Shown piece after piece: positions 25,501 through 35,921 of a stretch of DNA of 64,000 nucleotides. Both the position numbers and the translations under genes were made by a program. Origin of the DNA: Fennellomyces sp. T-0311 (Eukaryota; Mucoromycota; Mucoromycetes; Mucorales; Lichtheimiaceae); contig JALLLT010000027.1 in assembly GCA_025266875.1 (NCBI GenBank), positions 310,001 through 374,000 on the forward strand. Direction: 5' to 3'. The notes under the pieces are model-generated. The model made no database searches, was not told the origin of the DNA, and saw nothing but the letters and a program-made list of their open reading frames with translations. Position 1 is the stretch's first letter. The number at the start of each line of letters is the position of its first letter.

Positions 25501-28034
25501 TAGATAGATGCTAAACCTTCCATGGCCGCGGCATTTCCAAGACATGCAGATTTTTCGAAGCACTCGGCGGCTTTGATGACATCTTTAGGCACTGCTGTAA
25601 GGTGCCATAGTCCCAGGTTGTAAAGCGCCGGGTGGTAATCCTTGTTGGCAGCTTTGGTATACCACTCAAAGGCTTCTTGACGATCACACGCCACGCCGGT
25701 ACCATTGGATAACATCAGACCGACCTATTATTTGGGGGGCAGGGAGCAGATGAGTAAAAAAAAAAAAAAACCAAAAGTGTGATTGGTTTGTTGACATTTT
25801 TCTTTTCCTTTACCTGGAATTCGGCTTCGACGTAACCCATTTCTGCAGCCATCCTGTAGTGTCTGAATGCAACTTCATGATCAATGTCACACACATTGGC
25901 GATGCCTTCGAGATAGCACGTGGCCAGCCAATAATGCGCATAATAATCGCGTTCGTTAGCGTCGGCGAGGTCCTTGAGCATCTGATAGGCGCGCTTCTGA
26001 TCGCATTCCACGTGTTCCCAACCATGTAAATAATAGCGCGCCACCATCAGCTTAGCACGACATTTGCTGCATGACCGCATTAGCTCTTGTTGCTCATGAA
26101 GACACTCGGCGCTTTCCGACGCACGGACAAACCAATCAAAGGCATCGGCGGTCCGTCTGTGCTTGAGCATCAGTTCTGCTGCAGCCAACTGAGCCTTGCC
26201 CTGATGTGGACTGGGAATTTCGGCGGCCTTGGTGTAATATTCTAATGCGGTCGCATGGTTCGTTTCAACGCCGCGTCCATGCTCATAGCACTCGCCAACA
26301 AGTACATACGCCATAATGTCACCTTGGGCAGCGGCTCGGAAAAACCACTCGACCGCCAGCTTGTTGTTCTTGTTGTGTCGGTGTTGATTGTGTGGTCCCC
26401 GCTCAAGATACATCAGCCCCAGGTGTCGTTGCGCACGCGAATATCCTGCTTTGGCGCTCATACGGAGATATCGATCGGCTTCTTGCAAATTGGGCTGCAG
26501 TCCGAGTCCACCAAAGTGGTACTTGATCGCCAGCTGGAACTGTGCTGCTGCATTGCCGCGGTTGGCTGCTGCTTTAAAGTAGATGGCTGCTGTTTCATTG
26601 TTTTGATCGACACCAATGCCTTCTTCGTACATGAGCCCAAGACGAAATAATGCGCGTGGATTGTCCTATGTTATTTTGTTTACGTGTCAATATTTTTCTT
26701 TTCATCCATCTCTCTCCCATCAAAAACTTACAATGGCTGCAGCCTGTTCTAACCAATGGATGCCTTCTTCATATTCGCCTGCATTCACCAACAAGATGCC
26801 AAGTGCTGCTTGTGCATGCGCAAAATCTTGCATAGCACTTTTGAGCATATATTCCTTCGCTTTGCCCACGTCTTTGTCGACTTGAATGCCAAACTCATAA
26901 TGGACGCCCACAATGTATTGTGCATGGCTATATCAGAAGATTCTATTATTAGTTACCATGACTACCAAATATATCTAGAAAAAAAATAACTCACAGGTTG
27001 CCATGGTTTGCGCTTTTCAAAAACCACTGCAAAGCAGCTTTTGGGTCTTCTTCAGTCAACAAGGTACCGACGCGGAACTGGGCCAGGGCAATGATTGGCA
27101 ATGCATCTTTGAGCTGCGTTGGATCGAGCTGCGCGGCAGTGCTGAACCATTGATAGGCAATCTCCTTGTCTACTGGCTGCACGACTTGATTTGTGGCTGT
27201 ACGTACGCCATCAAGATAACACATGGCGAGAGGATAGAATGCTTGCCAGCATCCACGATCAACGAGTTGTTTGAGCTGTGTCAATCCGGCGACCGGGTTT
27301 CGTGTCGTACCCAGGCCTTCCAAGTAGCACCGGGCGACCCACACCTCCGCAACGTCGTTACTGTTGTCGTCATCGTCGTCTGTTTGTCGCTGACTCCATC
27401 GGAGTGCGGCCTGGAACGCCGCTGCATAGTCAGCCTGATCATCCAGCAGTCTTGCTTTGGCAAAGGCGGCGTCGAGAATGCGGTAGGTGTGTTGGGGTTT
27501 GCGATGAAGCATCTGCAAAACGCGGTCTGTGGACACGCCAAAGTCCTCCTGCTGCTGCTGCTGCTGTTGTTGTTGTTGTTGTTGCTCCTCATCCACTTCG
27601 GGGTGCGGATAGCAATAGTATGGGGGTGGCTGATCGGCGACGGCATTGGCAATGGCATCAGCGGTGGTGTTTTCTTCCTCTTGCACGCAAACCCAGGACA
27701 AAGTCGAAACGGTGGTGATGCTCGAGGAGGTGGTGTGAGGCGCATGCGAGAACAAGGTGCTCGACCATCGACTGCCGGAATAGCCGCTGTCGATAGGCCG
27801 TCGGGAGCGTCGCGTTGTCGTGTCATTATAATTTGAACTCATCGTCGGATCAGCCGTCCCGTGCCTGGTTGTACAACCTGACAAGCTCGAACTGGGTGGC
27901 TCGGTCGCGGCGTCTTGCTGCTGTGGTTGCTGGGCCTCATGCGAGGGTTGCGGCTGCTTGGGTTTGGTAGGTGTCACGACGGGGGTGGACGCGATCCGTT
28001 TGGGATGGAGTTGCTTGCTCTGATTGCTGCCCAT
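22551..28034 (-). CDS. giant SEL1-repeat protein with N-myristoylation motif
   Basis: Eight exons (28034-26995, 26927-26732, 26665-25814, 25724-25165, 25099-24831, 24772-24554, 24498-23795, 23735-22551) sum to 5025 bases, 1674 residues, with every junction in frame. It begins MGSNQSKQ, a good N-myristoylation sequence (Gly2, Ser6). A low-complexity N-terminal region follows, with Pro/Gln/Ser tracts and a polyQ run at about residues 150-163. From about residue 180 to the end it is wall-to-wall SEL1-like repeats (for example AAAQFQLAIKYHFGGLG, AAMEGLASIYLKESS, RAARRELGKLYGTGQGV, ALRELGKLYYMGRIV), well over twenty by eye. SEL1 arrays are scaffolds in ERAD, chitin synthase activation and signalling. 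With no signal peptide and a predicted lipid anchor, a membrane-tethered cytosolic scaffold is my inference. Confidence 0.85.
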
Positions 28035-28339
28035 ATTAATAAACTAAAAGTACAGAATTAAATAGATGCGGATAGATAGATGGTATTGGTTAAAACGGAA
28101 GGCAAGGAGTAGAAGTACAGCAGGGAGAGAGTTTAAAGAGAGGAGAGAGAGAGAGAGAAGGTGAGCAATGGGAGAAGAGAAAAAGAAGAGAAAATAAAAA
28201 AAAAGAAGAGAGGTTTTGAAGCGACACGGCTAGCAGACGCAAGGCCTTTTTAAAAACAACAGAGCGGCACTGGGTTGGCGAAAAAGTAACGGAGGATGCC
28301 CCGAGTGAACGAAGCACAATGTATAACAAAACAAACAAG
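28035..28339. other. short interval with purine-rich tract
   Basis: Plus-strand GA/A-rich run at about 28,120-28,215 (pyrimidine-rich on the minus strand), lying where the promoter and 5' UTR of the minus-strand SEL1 gene should be. No gene seen. Confidence 0.6.
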
Positions 28340-30039
28340 CTATTCTCCCTCCTCGTCTGAAGAGTCATCATCGACGGGCATTCCCTTTGCAGGCATGTAC
28401 TGAAGGCGGGCCTCGTTGAACAGCGACTGAGTTTGGCGATAAAGCTAACGACGACGACGACGCGGGTTCAGTGGCCAAGACAACACACAACGCGGGGAGA
28501 TATTACCTGTTTGACAAATCCAGAAGATTGCATGGCCTTCATTATGTCTTCTGTGAGACAAGCCTTGGTCATTAAGGCTTCGGCTTCGTTGCGAACGTGT
28601 TTGTGCATGTGCGACCGGAAATGGACGAGCTTGTGATACACTTTGGCGCGCTTGTAGCACTCACTTCCCAGCGAGAAACGCTTGTCTCTCGGTTCAGCCT
28701 CGGTGTCTTCCGGTTCCGCTGCAAGTACCACCTCGAAGCTTGCCGCCCGGTTCTGCCGACAGCCTGCGCACACCCGCTCGTTGCAGCGGCCCTTGCTCCA
28801 CCGCGGATACCTATCCAACGCCGCCTGCCAAAGGGTCAGCCACACCATTTGCTCCATCGGCTTCGCTCTGCCGGTGTGTGTACCTTGAATTCAGGACGCC
28901 ATGCATCGCTGGTTATCAGAGAGTCCTGGTAGGCTCGGACTCGCCGCTCCACGCCGTGCACCGCTGTTTGATAGTACGGGCCTATATCCACACATTTCAT
29001 ATAGACAAATTAAGCCAACGCCGACAATGCTGTTTTCAAACGTACTCTGCGTCGCCTGACCAAGCGTCGTGAGCACCAGAAATTCCACATATATTTTAAA
29101 GTTCGCTGAAAACTTTTTGGTCTGAGCCGTGCTGAAGGCAGCTGTGCGCACTGTTTGTTAACTTTCTTTTCATGTGTCAATCCGCAACACCGCTTACCCG
29201 GAAGCTCCACTTGCGCTGTCCGCCCCACCTTGACGCCGTCCACAATGTCATCGTCCACCACGAACCCATCGTCTTCCTCTTCCTCCTCTTCCTCCTCTGA
29301 CCCAAAGTCCTCCGTGATCTGGCTGGTCTCCTCCACCCCGCCCGTGTATCGGTCCATCGGACCATCCGATCCGTTGAACGATCGTGGCCTCCGATCTGCC
29401 CAACTTCGTCAGCATAGAACCTTCTTTTTTAGGCAGCGCTATCCTTACCCTTCAAGCGTTGCAATGCTAAGCGGTACTGCGATTCCTTTCTGGCCCGTGT
29501 GCGCTTCTCGTACACGTCTACCACGTATCATGGGATCAGCTATACAACACTCACGCGCTCATACGTGTCACCATCGCTGCCTTTTACCATTGTCACCCAA
29601 GAAATCCAGATCTTCGTTATCGTTCTCCTCATCACTCTCCTCCTTGTCGCTAATACTGCCTTCATCGTCGCTTATCATCACCTTGCGTCTCAGTGCCATT
29701 TGCCGCCGCTTGTATGGGCTAGTGAACGGCTGCTCCTCTTCGTCCTCGCTAGACATAGCGTCCTCAATCACTGCCTCCTCAGCTTCCTCCTCCTCGGTCG
29801 TTTGTACGAGACGTTTCCGTTTTCTGACGTGTGGCACGATGCCATCGTCGTCATCGCTCTTGATCGAGACTGGACTGGGCGACTTTGTGTCAACAGCACT
29901 TTCAATTGTTTATATGAGCCACCAAAATCACGGTTCACTTTCAACATGGCGAAACATACGGTGGCGGATCGGGTGATTTCGGCCGTGCATTGAAAAAGAA
30001 ATTAAGCGACGTTTGTTTCATTCGATTACGCGATGCCAT
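28340..30039 (-). CDS. DUF4211-like nuclear protein with PIP-box-like N-terminus
   Basis: Multi-exon minus-strand gene. Exon 1 (30039-29960) encodes MASRNRMKQTSLNFFF, which contains Q-T-S-L-N-F-F, a match to the PCNA-interacting QxxLxxFF pattern. Exon 2 (from 29898) is highly acidic with basic patches (HVRKRKR, YKRRQMALRRK), then come DVYEKRTRARKESQYRLALQ and an acidic block EEEEEEEEDDGFVVDDDIVD. The C-terminal half has the features I associate with fungal DUF4211: CAGCRQNRAASFEV (a CxxC pair), LGSECYKRAKVYHKLVHF and a final helix plus acidic tail ending DDDSSDEEGE. The family is poorly characterised. The acidic and basic content and the PIP-like motif suggest a chromatin or replication role, which is inference. 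Middle exon boundaries are less certain. Confidence 0.7.
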
Positions 30040-30499
30040 TGTGGTGGGAAAGACGGATACGGTTCCGGCAAAGAAAGTTTCCTTTTCAAATAGATGGCGG
30101 ATCTGGGCAAACAATCACAGTCGCTCTTCTTGGTCCTTTTGTTCAATTTTTTTGTTGTTCGTTGTCGTTTTCACTTATGCAACCAGGCTTATCGCATCCT
30201 ACAAAACGCGACCTGCATATGATCGGTGAGACCGTGTTCATCGCCCTACTTTCTGTGATACAGTCCATTGATGGTTTCACAAAAATAAAAACTTACGCCC
30301 TTTGCATATGAATGGCGCTCTCGCCACCACCGCCAAAACAAAACATTGGCATGCTAACAAGCACCTGAAAAGTAAGCATAGCACGTGCTTTTCTTCGTCA
30401 CTGTTGCATCATGTTAGGCCTCCCGCCATCCAGGAAACGGCTTATGTGCTAATTATGGTGACAACAGGCTCTTTTTTTTTTATCGATGAAGTGTCTCAA
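30040..30499. other. intergenic interval
   Basis: Upstream region of the DUF4211-like gene and downstream of the MDR pseudogene. No supported gene; a T-run lies at about 30,471-30,481. Confidence 0.5.
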
Positions 30500-31632
30500 G
30501 ATTAGCTACCTTGACCATTTGTTTTTCGGCATTCTTGCCAGCCTGCATATCCGCGAGTGCTTGAGCTGTTCGATCGATTCCTTCGACGACGATCGTTTCG
30601 GCGTATGTGATGCGTCCATCAAGAAGCCACCGGGTGATTTCCGCTACTGCTTCCTGGAAAGGAATCCTTGCATGGGGACACTCTTCATCAAGATTTGATA
30701 GGTACTGTAAATAGGATCCTCTTTGGGGCCCTTGTTGCTATGAGAAATCATGCCACACACGGGAATTCTAATAGTTAAGTATAACAGCATGCTTCACTTT
30801 ATCCAATATCTCGCTTTACCTGGCAAGGTGATTGACATGCGTGAGCACAGTATCGAGGAGAGGTTCGCCCACTTGCTCCAAGTAAAGCTCGATGCCGTTC
30901 GGGCATAGCTCAGTCAGCTTGCCATCAATATCGTCCGTCTTGTAGTTGATACCGCCCATCCAATCCAAGTTGTTCAGTCAAGAATTTGATCTTGCCATCC
31001 GACCCAGTGGAGCCGACCACGCGCAAGACAAGGTTTTTGCCAATTTGAAATACGAGCTATCCGACACCTCCAGCAGCAGTAGATACGAACAAATTCTCAC
31101 CCTTCTTTGGCATACCAATATCTAGTAATCTACATAATACCAATATAAATACAGGCTACTATCTACATATTGGTATACGATTAGATACCCGCAAGGAGCA
31201 GCAGACTACAGAGACCCAGTATTCCCATGTAGTTCGATAGCGGCAATCCAGAAGATCGTGCATCTTTTCGAACGCGATATGTGGAAAGTAATCTCCTGTT
31301 TGACCAAGGAATACTCCTCAAATCTACGCTGGCTCCCGATATTGTACATAGAAACATCATCTTGTTTGAAACCCCGATTTCTGGACGAAGGACCACACTG
31401 AGCGTATTGCCAAATATTACACCACCAGGTTGATAAACGATCCCGCTGCTAATAAGGTATTCTTGGAATGGATCGACAGACAAGTACAAAGTCTTGATCA
31501 GCAACTTGCCTTTGTCTAGTTCGATATCCAAGTCGAATGTCGAATCAAGGGTCTTGGTATGTTCTCCGGGAGCAATTGGACCATCAGGCTTCTTGAAAAA
31601 AATAACTTGAGAGTTCTTGATTCTTGCACCAT
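30500..31632 (-). pseudogene. decayed MDR oxidoreductase copy
   Basis: The minus strand matches the intact gene at 39,541-40,711 along its length: LLIKTLYLSVDP, SSGLPLSNYMG, the RIPVCGMISHSNKGPKEDP segment and the end MVKVAN. Reading is broken. The N-terminus after ATG-GTG-CAA is shifted. Near 30,956 an extra C (ccgcccatcc against ccgccatcc in the intact copy) shifts the frame. Near 30,655 a deletion puts QGFLSRKQ-stop where the intact gene reads on. Several conserved residues are also replaced. It has no single open frame and is probably an old duplicate of the neighbouring gene in the same orientation. Confidence 0.85.
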
Positions 31633-32838
31633 GATATTATATCACAAATGAGTACAGTAAAAAGTCCTTATATATATACCACGCCGTGTAAGCCGGCTAA
31701 TTCAAACACTGTGTGGTAAGCCTATTCCAGATCCAGATTTCATTGTCTTGCTCGACGGTGCTGACACCGAGCGCAAATACTACGATGAAAGGCTGTCTGG
31801 GCTAATCTTCTGAGTAGATGGTAGGCGAATATCTTTTTCGATTTTTACCTTCGACAGAAACGGTCGGGGTAAGTACATGACCTCCTAACTGCAGTAACGG
31901 AAATTCGGCTGAATTATCGGATCGTGTCAAACGAATTGCGCGATCACAAAAACGAACATGGGATATCTCGCTGTAAAAAATTGGTTACTTCACTTTTGTT
32001 AACGATGGATTGGAACGCTATTGTCAGGAGCAACCCAGTGGAAGTCGAAGGGTGTCCAACTCGGAAACTGTTTTTGGAATAGCCGCAGCTATCACTTTGG
32101 AAGACCTTGACTCACCTTTGCAAATCACTGCAGAACTAAGAAAAAAGCACTTATAGCCAGAATCAGTGGATATATTCGGGATTTTGAATTTTTTAAATCT
32201 ACTTTACGATGATATCTATGCGTGCAATCGTGTTATGTACTGGTATGTTATGTAAATCCCGGCCTTTACCTGATTCCTTTGTAACTTTGAGGGTAAGATA
32301 GTGGCAACGATATCATCAGGAAATAGTCAGCATTCCGAGCCTGAAAGTATTGGAAATTACATTGGACCGTAGGAACGATTGGGGCTGACATAGAGTTTGG
32401 GGTTCAGTGCTTTCGAAAATAGAGATCAAGCGAACAGCAAGCTTCAAAAGTGTGCCTCGTAGATCAGACCCGGTCTTTCGCAACCCCCGATCGTTCCATG
32501 ATCTGCGAGTTCTGCACAACTTTTCGAAATTCTCATTACTCCTGTTCTCCTCTTGGTTGCAAATTCTCGCGTTTTGGTACATTAAAAATTCAATTCTCAG
32601 TATCAAAAGGCGAGATCCAGCTGTATGAAACAGGGTAACCACAATTACCAACTTGCCAGTATAATTTATGAACTTTACAGTTTTTTTTTCTTTGGTCTAA
32701 TTCGTATTGTTTATATCTTATTTTTCTATCAAGAAATCTGATACGCATATATTTACTTGAGCGTCTGCAACTACTTACCCCAAAATACACATTGCTATCT
32801 TCGGATCATCCTCTGTGAATTAACCTTGCGATAACAGT
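31633..32838. other. interval without a supported gene
   Basis: Short frames only, none recognisable. It lies between the MDR pseudogene and the start of the inverted-duplication left arm. Confidence 0.5.
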
Positions 32839-35800
32839 ATATTATAACTCTTAGTCATGTTCGTAGCGTAGCGTTCGTCCGTACCTGGTTCCAAGCAGGA
32901 ACATCGCCTTAGTAAAGTGTTTGAGCTGGCATCTTATTGCGCCAGATTCATAGGATTATTAGCACATACTAATTCCTAAAACCAAGGCTTACGTTGCTAT
33001 GGAAATGTACAGTGATTTCGCTTGGTTTCAACACGTATGCATTACCTTTTTGTTTGGTCAATACAGGTTCTGTCTTACTATAAACAAGCAAATCCGGTAC
33101 TGCTTTTGTACAGTAAATGAGCTTTCAATGCAGAGTGAATAAATGACAAACCAAGTGTAGCGCAACACCAGATAGAGGGAGGAAGAGTTTTATCTGTATT
33201 TGAGCGGCAACACGGGTCTTTTATGCTGTCATAAATCTTTCATTCTAGAGAGCATACAGTATCTTTCGGGTAGAAAACACGAAGCGTACATACGCAGATC
33301 AAAGTTGCAAGTGCTGACAATCGATGGATACAAAGGGTACTGTACCGCGTTTACCCTCAAAATTAAAACCGAGACCGCAGTAATTCTGCATAACACTTGT
33401 TCCTGATCACCAGATCCCGCTTCCACAATGAATCTGTCTTCCTTCACAGCTTTCTTCAACAACGACGCTATGACAAGCGATCACGATGTATGTCAAAGCA
33501 CAGTTTACTGCATCTATACTGATAGCTTAATTACTATAGAACCAAGACTTGCCTGAATTTGACAGCGACGACGATCTCAGTGTCGCATCGTATGAAACTG
33601 CACCCGAAGAACCCGAGCTCTCTGACGGCAGGAATCCGAATCCGCCCACAAATTATGGGAGGGAATGGACGCAGCTGATTCAGAAACATGGATCTAACCC
33701 GGGTGCTTTTGTCACTGATGCAAACGAAATCGAAACGTTTGACATGGTCCTTCAATCATTACCTTGTGCGGGTATGTACTCTGGGGTTTCCATAGATAGT
33801 GAATACTGACCACAGTTTACAGAAGCCATTGTGGACAACCGGTTTGATATTGAGAACTTTTCAAGTGCGAAGCTAAGGTTTATGTGGTGTCCCAACCCGG
33901 ACGCACTTGGCGTTCGATTTGAAGGTAGCCTTAGGCAGGCCTACCTCGCACTACAGGCTTGCAACGCATTTGTAAGTCCAGACACCAACTTCTCAATACT
34001 CCTCTGACTGTACCTATTTAGATTGCCGATGGAGACAGAAAACCAAGAGTTGTATGGGTCATCTTGCATCTCGAGGGCCCGAACATGTTGCCTGCTGTGG
34101 CTGCATTACGCGACGGTCTTCAAGGCCATCTATCAAGGGACATGTTCGTGAAAGATGACGCGTTGCATATCTCGGCTGCATGTGTGCGGTTGGAAGCACG
34201 GAACCAATGGGAGGTTTTGATTGAAAATGTCAGGGAAATTGCTGAGCAACTGAACGAGGCTTTGAGGGTGGAGCCGATGATTGGCCACCTCAGCCGACTT
34301 GGAAGTTGTGAGCCGCGCTGTAAGTCTATGCAGTTGTGCGATTCGTATATTGTTCTAACTTGCTGCTCCAGATATTTCCGTCAGACCGACAACCGACTAC
34401 GACCCAATCTATACCATCGTGTGTAAGTATAACCAAAGGGTATCATCAAACGATAAGCGCTCATTTGTTTTTAGATACCATCCGCCAACTACTATCGAGC
34501 AAGTACGGTTATAAATTGAGAAAAATATCACCGGTATGCACAACATACTATTCAGTAAATATAACTACGAATCTATGACTCACTAACTTTCTTTGCAGCC
34601 GCATATGACTTTGTTTTCCAGTCAGAAACGTGTGCGTGGACTAGCAGATTTCAATGCCTCGACTCTTGAGAATCTAGGTCTATCATGGAATCTTGGTTCT
34701 GTGCAAGTGTCTAAAATACAGGTATCACAGCTAGTCCCCTCACTCACTGGCAACAAATACAGTATCCTCGCATCATACCCGATCCTCTCTCCCCAACAAC
34801 CTCTATAGCTTGTAGTTCATCGTCATTCTGTGTATACGTCACCAAAAACACACAAAAAAGATTCAAAAGTGGTTTCTGCCATATGCACATTTAAGGAAGC
34901 ATGCCGGATTACGTGTACTGCGAACGGGTTTTAGGCTTGACACAATGAATTGTCTCTAGTATTATACGCTGTATACCATACAGGCAGGTATTATGACTGA
35001 AGCCCGCAAGGATTAAAGTTTGCTATAGAATACAATGATACATGAATTTATTATCTTCTCTTTTCGCGCTCGAGTCGCTTCTTTTCGGCTTGATCGCCCT
35101 CAAGTATGTTCATGACGCCCTTGATCATCTTATCGTATTCGGCATCCTTCTGCTTACGCTCCTTGACCTTCTCACGAGCCATAAACATGTTATCCTTGCG
35201 AAGCTCCCGCATGGCACCCTTCTTCTCCTTCTTGATTTGTGCCTGAAGCTTGTTGTATTCGGATCGTTCGCGGTCGGGATCATAGTGCTTGTCAAGTGAG
35301 TAGCCCTTCTCAAACTTGGGTAGATGCTGTGCGATGGGTATGGGTCTGTGTGACTGCATTTGTAATGGTGTCTTGATGCGCTTATCCTTGCAGAACTTCA
35401 TTTGTCTCTTCAAACGGTCTTCCAGTGTGTTTAACGATGACTATGTAAAAATTAGAATCTTTGCAAATCAACGAGCCCCCTGATTGTTACATTACCTCAA
35501 TGTCCTTGTGCCATGATCCAGATGCCATTTGAGTAATTATGCTGTGTAACGGCTCGAATATTTCGACTAATGCAGGTGTGGATGCGTATAGTTGCAGATA
35601 CTTGGTCAACAACCGTAATACACCTCGTAATAACGATAGCCGCAAAGTGTTTGTCTCCTCATCGTCCACACTTTCGATTCCAAGCTGCTCCAATGATACA
35701 GACGGGATTTCGTCGACATCTTCCACTGCAGGGTCGCTGATGTGGAGCGAAGTGCCGTCACTGGTACCCAATGCGAAGGTGCCAGGCACATCACTATTGC

Positions 35801-35921
35801 CGCCAAACATGTCTTTCGGTGAAAGCAGAATTAGTGACCGTTGCAAAAAGTTCATCACTTCAGGAACATAGCGCTTGGCAACCGTTTGGTACTAGAAATG
35901 GCTTTAGTATCTCCATCCACT
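32839..35921 (+). repeat. left arm of inverted duplication
   Basis: About 3083 bases whose reverse complement is found at 45,808-50,719 once two insertions (1642+13 and 172+2 bases) are removed from the latter, leaving about 3083 bases. It contains the whole 2H-phosphoesterase copy B and exons 4-5 of NOP14, ending inside NOP14 intron 3. Boundaries are by eye, accurate to perhaps 10 bases. Identity is highest in the middle and falls towards both ends. Confidence 0.92.
33428..34808 (+). CDS. 2H-phosphoesterase protein, ASCC1/AKAP7-like (copy B)
   Basis: Seven exons (33428-33487, 33540-33771, 33823-33971, 34022-34319, 34372-34422, 34475-34533, 34599-34808) total 1059 bases, 352 residues. It begins MNLSSFTAFFNNDAM, has the same acidic segment as copy A (FDSDDDLSVASYET) and the RxWxQLIxKxGxxP block (REWTQLIQKHGSNP). 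The exon layout is almost identical to copy A at 8,561-9,993. The first 2H motif reads LHISAA rather than LHVTIG; the second is PHMTLF. Ser is allowed in HxS/T motifs, so activity may be retained, but the flanking residues have drifted. It has a full second copy in the right arm, which is disrupted. Function is inferred only from the fold. Confidence 0.72.

Noticed and set aside
27550..27592. CAG/CAA-type repeat as an unstable locus
   Set aside because: An ordinary in-frame polyQ tract; nothing in a single sequence shows instability.
27003..27836. 277-residue plus-strand frame with a long leucine run
   Set aside because: Antisense of the SEL1 gene; the leucine run is the reverse of its polyQ tract.
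29155..29976. Serine-rich plus-strand frames opposite the DUF4211-like gene
   Set aside because: Reverse reading of acidic Asp/Glu codons gives Ser/Leu-rich shadows.
33229..33462. A 77-residue minus frame with a near-identical partner at 50,096-50,329 in the right arm
   Set aside because: Conservation is explained by the arms being duplicates; the frame is antisense to the promoter and first exon of the 2H gene and has no recognisable features.
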